This document shows, in pieces, positions 13,807 to 17,217 of a DNA stretch of 17,217 bases. The position numbers were made by a program, and so were the translations under genes. Within the stretch, counting starts at the first letter, position 1. Every line of letters begins with the position of its first letter. Location: contig JACAFT010000020.1 in assembly GCA_013378375.1 (NCBI GenBank), positions 1 through 17,217 on the forward strand, in the 5' to 3' direction. Origin of the DNA: UBA57 sp013378375 (GTDB lineage Archaea; Thermoproteota; Nitrososphaeria; Nitrososphaerales; UBA57). The notes below the pieces were generated by a model. The model was not told the DNA's origin. It did not search any database and worked only from the letters and a program-made list of their open reading frames with translations.

Positions 13807-14872
13807 AATATTAGTTACCGGTTCAGGAGGAATTGGAGGAGTTAATTTCATAACTGCCTTAAAATCAACCGCTGAAAAATATCTCATTACAGGGACTGAC
13901 TTTAACAAATATTATCTTGAATTCCCACAAGTTGATCTGAAATATCAAACTCCTAGACATTCTGATCCCAAATTCTTACCAATGATTAAAAAAATTATAA
14001 ATGATAATGATATACAGTTTCTTCACCCCAGTCCACATTCTGAGGCCGCTGTTATTGCAAAGAATAAAGACCAAATAAATGCATCCACCTATCTGCCAAA
14101 TTATGATATTATAATAAAAGACAAACTCGACACACAAGAAATACTTGAAAGAAATTCCTTACCTGTTGCAAAAACTGAAGTCATATCCTCATTAGATGAA
14201 ATAGAATCAACAAAAGAAAAATTACCTAGTGCTAAAGTGTGGGTTAGGATGAAAAGTGGAGCAGGAGGAAAATTAAGTTTGTTATGTGAAAGTTCTACTG
14301 AAATACAAAATTGGATTGAATTATGGGTAAACAGAGGCGTATCTACTTATTCTGATTTCATGATTCAAGAATATTTACCAGGAAAAAATATTGCATTTGA
14401 CAGTCTTTGGCATAATGGTAAGTTTATTGCATCATATACTAGAGAAAGATTAGAATATCCATTTAAACACATTTCTCCATCTGGTATTACTGGAACTCCT
14501 ACTGTCTCGAGAATCATAAAAGACGAAAAGATCAATGAAATATCTAAACAAGCAATCTTGTCAGTCGATTCCAAACCTCACGGTAGTTACGCTGTTGATT
14601 TGAAGGGTGATAGTAGTGGACATCCTAATATTACAGAAATTGATTCTGGGAAATTTCATACTACGACTCCCGTTTGGGGACTTGCAGCAATTAAGTTAAA
14701 ATTAGACGATAAAAAGAATTTACCTGATTATTATTGTAAATTAGGAATGAATTTAGTCGAACCTGAAACTTTAGGTTCGGATATTTATCCTGATGATTTG
14801 TACCTTTTACGGCATATAGATACTGGAACTTGGCTCTGGAAGGAAGATGGTTATAAGGTAAAAATCTTATGA
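13796..14872 (+). CDS. ATP-grasp ligase, carbamoyl-phosphate-synthase-like
   Basis: A 358-residue protein. The N-terminal Rossmann-like segment ILVTGSGGIGGVNFITAL (residues 5-22) is typical of CarB-like ATP-grasp proteins. The ATP-grasp core follows, with KVWVRMKSGAGGKLS (146-160, nucleotide-binding lysine and glycine loop), IQEYLPGKN (near residue 190) and TEIDSGKFH (near residue 280, at the metal-binding position usually occupied by E-x-N). Such enzymes join a carboxylate to an amine or other nucleophile using ATP. It overlaps the deacetylase gene by 11 bases and the phosphatase gene by 4, so the three products probably work together. A role in attaching an acyl or amino-acid group to a deacetylated amino sugar is an inference from this pairing. 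Confidence 0.75.
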   Translation: MPHRILVTGSGGIGGVNFITALKSTAEKYLITGTDFNKYYLEFPQVDLKYQTPRHSDPKFLPMIKKIINDNDIQFLHPSPHSEAAVIAKNKDQINASTYLPNYDIIIKDKLDTQEILERNSLPVAKTEVISSLDEIESTKEKLPSAKVWVRMKSGAGGKLSLLCESSTEIQNWIELWVNRGVSTYSDFMIQEYLPGKNIAFDSLWHNGKFIASYTRERLEYPFKHISPSGITGTPTVSRIIKDEKINEISKQAILSVDSKPHGSYAVDLKGDSSGHPNITEIDSGKFHTTTPVWGLAAIKLKLDDKKNLPDYYCKLGMNLVEPETLGSDIYPDDLYLLRHIDTGTWLWKEDGYKVKIL

Positions 14873-15462
14873 TTGATCTTGTAATTTTTGATTTAGACGG
14901 AACTCTAATTCGATTACCTGTGAGATACGATTTTCTTAGAAATGAATTAAAAGAACAATTTCAGATTGAAGGTGAATTTTTTCTTATTCCAACAATCTTG
15001 AATAAGACTAAAGGAAATGAAAAATTAAAAAAAAGCGCCTTTGATTTCATTTGCACCGAAGAATATCGAGCCATCGATGAACTAGTTGCTTATGAAGGAG
15101 CTGTTGAATTATTAAGAGATCTACATATCATGAATAAAAAACTTGCACTAGTGACACTTCAATGTAGGAAAGCAGCTTTGAAAATCTTGGATGTATTGGA
15201 CATGAAAGATTTATTTTCTAATATATTTACACGCGAAGACTATACAAACCGATATGATCAGATAATTAATACAATGGATGTGTTAAAAATAAATCAAACT
15301 CAGACTCTCATGGTTGGCGATCGAATTAATGATTTTGAATCTGCTACAAAAGCTGGCTGTCAATCAATAATTATTAGAAGAAATGATCAATCTCCTGTGA
15401 AAGATATGCATTTTGTGAAAGATAATCTTGAATTAAAAAACGAATTAATACCATTGTTATAG
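14869..15462 (+). CDS. HAD-superfamily phosphatase
   Basis: A 197-residue HAD hydrolase of the phosphoglycolate-phosphatase type. Motif I is VIFDLDGTL (5-13; Asp8 nucleophile, Asp10 acid/base), followed by a helical cap. Motif II is ALVTLQCRKAA (93-103, Thr96), the motif III lysine is not clear by eye, and motif IV is MVGDRINDFESATKAG (148-163; Asp151, Asp155). The start overlaps the ATP-grasp stop in an ATGA. It probably dephosphorylates a small sugar- or acid-phosphate intermediate of the module. The 3' end overlaps the convergent epimerase gene by 6 bases. Confidence 0.78.
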   Translation: MIDLVIFDLDGTLIRLPVRYDFLRNELKEQFQIEGEFFLIPTILNKTKGNEKLKKSAFDFICTEEYRAIDELVAYEGAVELLRDLHIMNKKLALVTLQCRKAALKILDVLDMKDLFSNIFTREDYTNRYDQIINTMDVLKINQTQTLMVGDRINDFESATKAGCQSIIIRRNDQSPVKDMHFVKDNLELKNELIPLL

Positions 15463-16476
15463 GTATCTATATTTAGTTTTAATATGCCATTTGAGAGTTT
15501 TTTCCAATCCTTGTTCGAGTGAAACTTTAGGTCTAAATTTGAGTGTATTTTTAGCTTTTGTTATGTCTGGCACTCTTCTCTTTGGGTCTCCTTCTGGCAT
15601 TGGCAAGTATGTAATTGATGATTTACTATTTGTTAATTTCAGAATAGTCTTTGCTAGATCGATTATTCGTGTTTCTTCTGGATTTCCCAAATTAAATATT
15701 TCGCCTTTGGTCTTCTTCATAGTTAATGATTTCAAAATACCATCAATAATGTCTGTTACATAACAAAAAGATCGTGTTTGTTTACCATTTCCCCATACAG
15801 TTAACTTCCTTTGATTTACTGACTGCAAGATGAAACGTGATAACGCTCTTCCATAGTTTCCATCTCCTCGAAGACGTGGTCCATATGTGTTGAACAATCT
15901 GATTATTCGTATATTTGTATTATATTTACGAAAGTATGCCATTGCTAATGATTCACAAAGTCTTTTACTTTCATCATAGCACGATCTTGGACCTGATGGG
16001 TTTACATTTCCGAAATAAGTTTCTGGTGTGGGAAATAAATTAGCTTCTCCATATACTTCTGAAGTAGAAGTAAAGAGTAATTTTGAATTAGTTTTACGTG
16101 CAAGCTCCAACAATTTTTTTGTGCCTTCTGTGTTGACAATGATGGATTCAATTGGATGCCTAATATAATCATCTGGTGATGGTCTACTTGCTAGGTGTAG
16201 AATATAATCTGGTCTGATATTGAGTGTTTTCTTGACGATATCTATTTTTTTAAAAGTAAAATTATCAAATTTCTTTAGGTGTGTTATGTTTGTTGCTTTA
16301 CCGGATGATAAATTATCTACACAGTAGACATTAGCGTTTAATGATACTAGTAATTCACAAAGCCAACTTCCAATAAACCCTGCACCTCCTGTAATAAGGA
16401 ATATTTTATTTGCTAACCTGAGTTTTTTATTTTCGTCTATTAGCTTTTTAATATCTGAAGTTAAAATCGTTGATAT
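15457..16476 (-). CDS. NAD-dependent sugar epimerase/UDP-glucuronate decarboxylase-like, no canonical start
   Basis: Extended short-chain dehydrogenase of the UDP-glucuronate decarboxylase/dTDP-glucose dehydratase group, predicted to convert a nucleotide sugar (possibly UDP-glucuronate to UDP-xylose). The frame is open from just after the TGA at 16485-16483. Taken from an ATA at 16476 the product has 339 residues, normal for the family. It shows the NAD motif TGGAGFIGS (29-37), HLASRPSPDDY (about 92-102), the catalytic S/T of FTSTSE (135-140), Tyr167 and Lys171 of YDESK, RGDGNYG, and a C-terminal GDPKRRVPD as in UXS enzymes. No ATG, GTG or TTG occurs in frame before the TTG at 16113, which would delete the whole NAD-binding half. 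AGGTGA lies 6 bases before the ATA, so ATA is the best-placed start. The gene seems functional, but its initiation is unexplained. Confidence 0.8.
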   Translation of the reverse strand: MSTILTSDIKKLIDENKKLRLANKIFLITGGAGFIGSWLCELLVSLNANVYCVDNLSSGKATNITHLKKFDNFTFKKIDIVKKTLNIRPDYILHLASRPSPDDYIRHPIESIIVNTEGTKKLLELARKTNSKLLFTSTSEVYGEANLFPTPETYFGNVNPSGPRSCYDESKRLCESLAMAYFRKYNTNIRIIRLFNTYGPRLRGDGNYGRALSRFILQSVNQRKLTVWGNGKQTRSFCYVTDIIDGILKSLTMKKTKGEIFNLGNPEETRIIDLAKTILKLTNSKSSITYLPMPEGDPKRRVPDITKAKNTLKFRPKVSLEQGLEKTLKWHIKTKYRYL

Positions 16477-16482
16477 ATTGAA

Positions 16483-17217
16483 TCACCTGGTGTTTTCACT
16501 ATATTTTTTTGACAAGTACTGGGCCTCGAAATAATTTTCTGGTGTTCCTATGTCAAATCTTATTGAATTTTTTGGTAACTCATACCCTAAAACATTCATA
16601 TTTTCACTAATCATATGTTGTATTGCATCTGTTATCTGAATTTCATTACCTTTACCTTTTTTTATTTTTTTTAATATTTTCATAATTATTGGGTTGAATG
16701 TGTTGAGTGGCATTATTGCAAGATTTGAAATGTATTTTGTTGGTTTTTCTACTGCCTTTGTTATTGTGTATGTTCCTTTCTTTTTTTTACCAAGTACTAT
16801 TCCATATGGTTTTGGATCTTTTACTTTTTGTAATGCAATTACGCAATCTGCATCTTGTTTTACACATAAAGTAAGATGCTGGTTATTTGGAGATAGAATT
16901 AAAGTATCTCCAGCATGAAGCAAAAACCTTTCATCATTTACAAAAGACGACGCAAGAGAAACTGCATGTCCGTAACCAAGTGGTTTGTTTTGATTAATCC
17001 AAGTGATGTTGGATTTTTCAATTCTTTTATAAAATTCATCTAAATCTCGAATATATATATTTTGACGTTTACCTGTTAAACTGTCTAAAAATGAATAGTC
17101 TGGAGAAAAATGATCTTCTATTGCACGTTTTTCTCGTCCTACTACAAAACAGAAATCCCTTAAACCAAAATCAAATAACTGCTCAAAAATTAATTGTACG
17201 ACTGGTTTGAGTAGAAG
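16483..17217 (-). CDS. galU: UTP-glucose-1-phosphate uridylyltransferase-like, N-terminus cut by window
   Basis: The frame is open to the window edge, giving 244 residues; only about 30 N-terminal residues, with the first nucleotide-binding loop, are missing. Family marks are KPVVQLILEQ (fragment residues 4-13), FCFVVGREKRAIEDHF (22-37, characteristic of GalU), LGYGHAVSLASSFV (80-93), HAGDT (101-105, metal-binding Asp104) and VEKP (156-159). It should make UDP-glucose (or a related UDP-sugar) from UTP and the sugar 1-phosphate. The TGA stop is followed, in the same frame and without a canonical start codon, by the epimerase, so the two are at least co-transcribed. A TTG at 16923 lies in the middle of the domain and is not a real start. 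Confidence 0.82.
   Translation of the reverse strand, partial: LLLKPVVQLIFEQLFDFGLRDFCFVVGREKRAIEDHFSPDYSFLDSLTGKRQNIYIRDLDEFYKRIEKSNITWINQNKPLGYGHAVSLASSFVNDERFLLHAGDTLILSPNNQHLTLCVKQDADCVIALQKVKDPKPYGIVLGKKKKGTYTITKAVEKPTKYISNLAIMPLNTFNPIIMKILKKIKKGKGNEIQITDAIQHMISENMNVLGYELPKNSIRFDIGTPENYFEAQYLSKKYSENTR

Noticed and set aside
15457..16113. Short 218-residue epimerase starting at the TTG at 16113
   Set aside because: That start would remove the NAD-binding TGGAGFIGS half, which is present and intact in the same open frame upstream.
16483..16923. Short 146-residue nucleotidyltransferase starting at the TTG at 16923
   Set aside because: The same frame continues upstream to the window edge with clear GalU motifs, so the start is outside the window.

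Overview
The window looks like a chromosomal segment of a marine ammonia-oxidising archaeon (Nitrosopumilus-like Nitrososphaerota/Thaumarchaeota). The clues are low G+C, very short intergenic gaps with archaeal TATA-type boxes 25-30 bases before starts, many starts with little or no leader, a T-tract terminator, a tRNA-Arg with no encoded CCA, and above all a large secreted S-layer protein built from Ig-like repeats of the thaumarchaeal type. The genus is inferred from family resemblance and is not proven by a marker gene.

Layout. Bases 1-942 hold the 3' part of threonine synthase (thrC, +). Facing it on the minus strand are a hotdog acyl-CoA thioesterase (947-1438, with its own promoter) and a tight five-gene run, read from 4918 down to 1478: sugar-1-phosphate guanylyltransferase (hddC-like), heptose-7-phosphate kinase (hddA-like), phosphoheptose isomerase (gmhA), heptose-bisphosphate phosphatase (gmhB) and a family 2 glycosyltransferase. 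Together these enzymes can build GDP-D-glycero-D-manno-heptose and offer one transferase to use it. Divergent from that run is a multi-membrane GT-C-type glycosyltransferase candidate (5004-6086, +). Next is the S-layer operon: the 1378-residue S-layer protein (6308-10444), then a second secreted protein with two beta domains, a helical stalk and a C-terminal membrane anchor (10500-11609), which resembles in architecture the SlaB stalk of Sulfolobales. A clear hairpin/T-tract terminator closes the operon.

The right third is more surface-glycan machinery. It has a SAM methyltransferase (11733-12428) and tRNA-Arg(GCG) on the opposite strand (12429-12504). An overlapping + strand trio follows: polysaccharide deacetylase-like, ATP-grasp ligase and HAD phosphatase (12568-15462). 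A minus-strand pair converges on it: a GalU-like UDP-sugar pyrophosphorylase (cut by the window end) and a UDP-glucuronate-decarboxylase-like epimerase. The epimerase has an intact NAD-binding motif but no ATG, GTG or TTG start in frame before it.

Taken together, the S-layer protein, its likely membrane stalk, two nucleotide-sugar routes, candidate glycosyltransferases and sugar-modifying enzymes look like a dedicated S-layer/cell-surface glycosylation locus. The most interesting inference is that this archaeon decorates its S-layer or another envelope glycan with a heptose delivered as GDP-heptose, a pathway best known from bacteria, including S-layer glycans of Aneurinibacillus. No CRISPR array, insertion sequence or integrase was seen. 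No gap without a gene exceeds 300 bases; the longest is 6087-6307.
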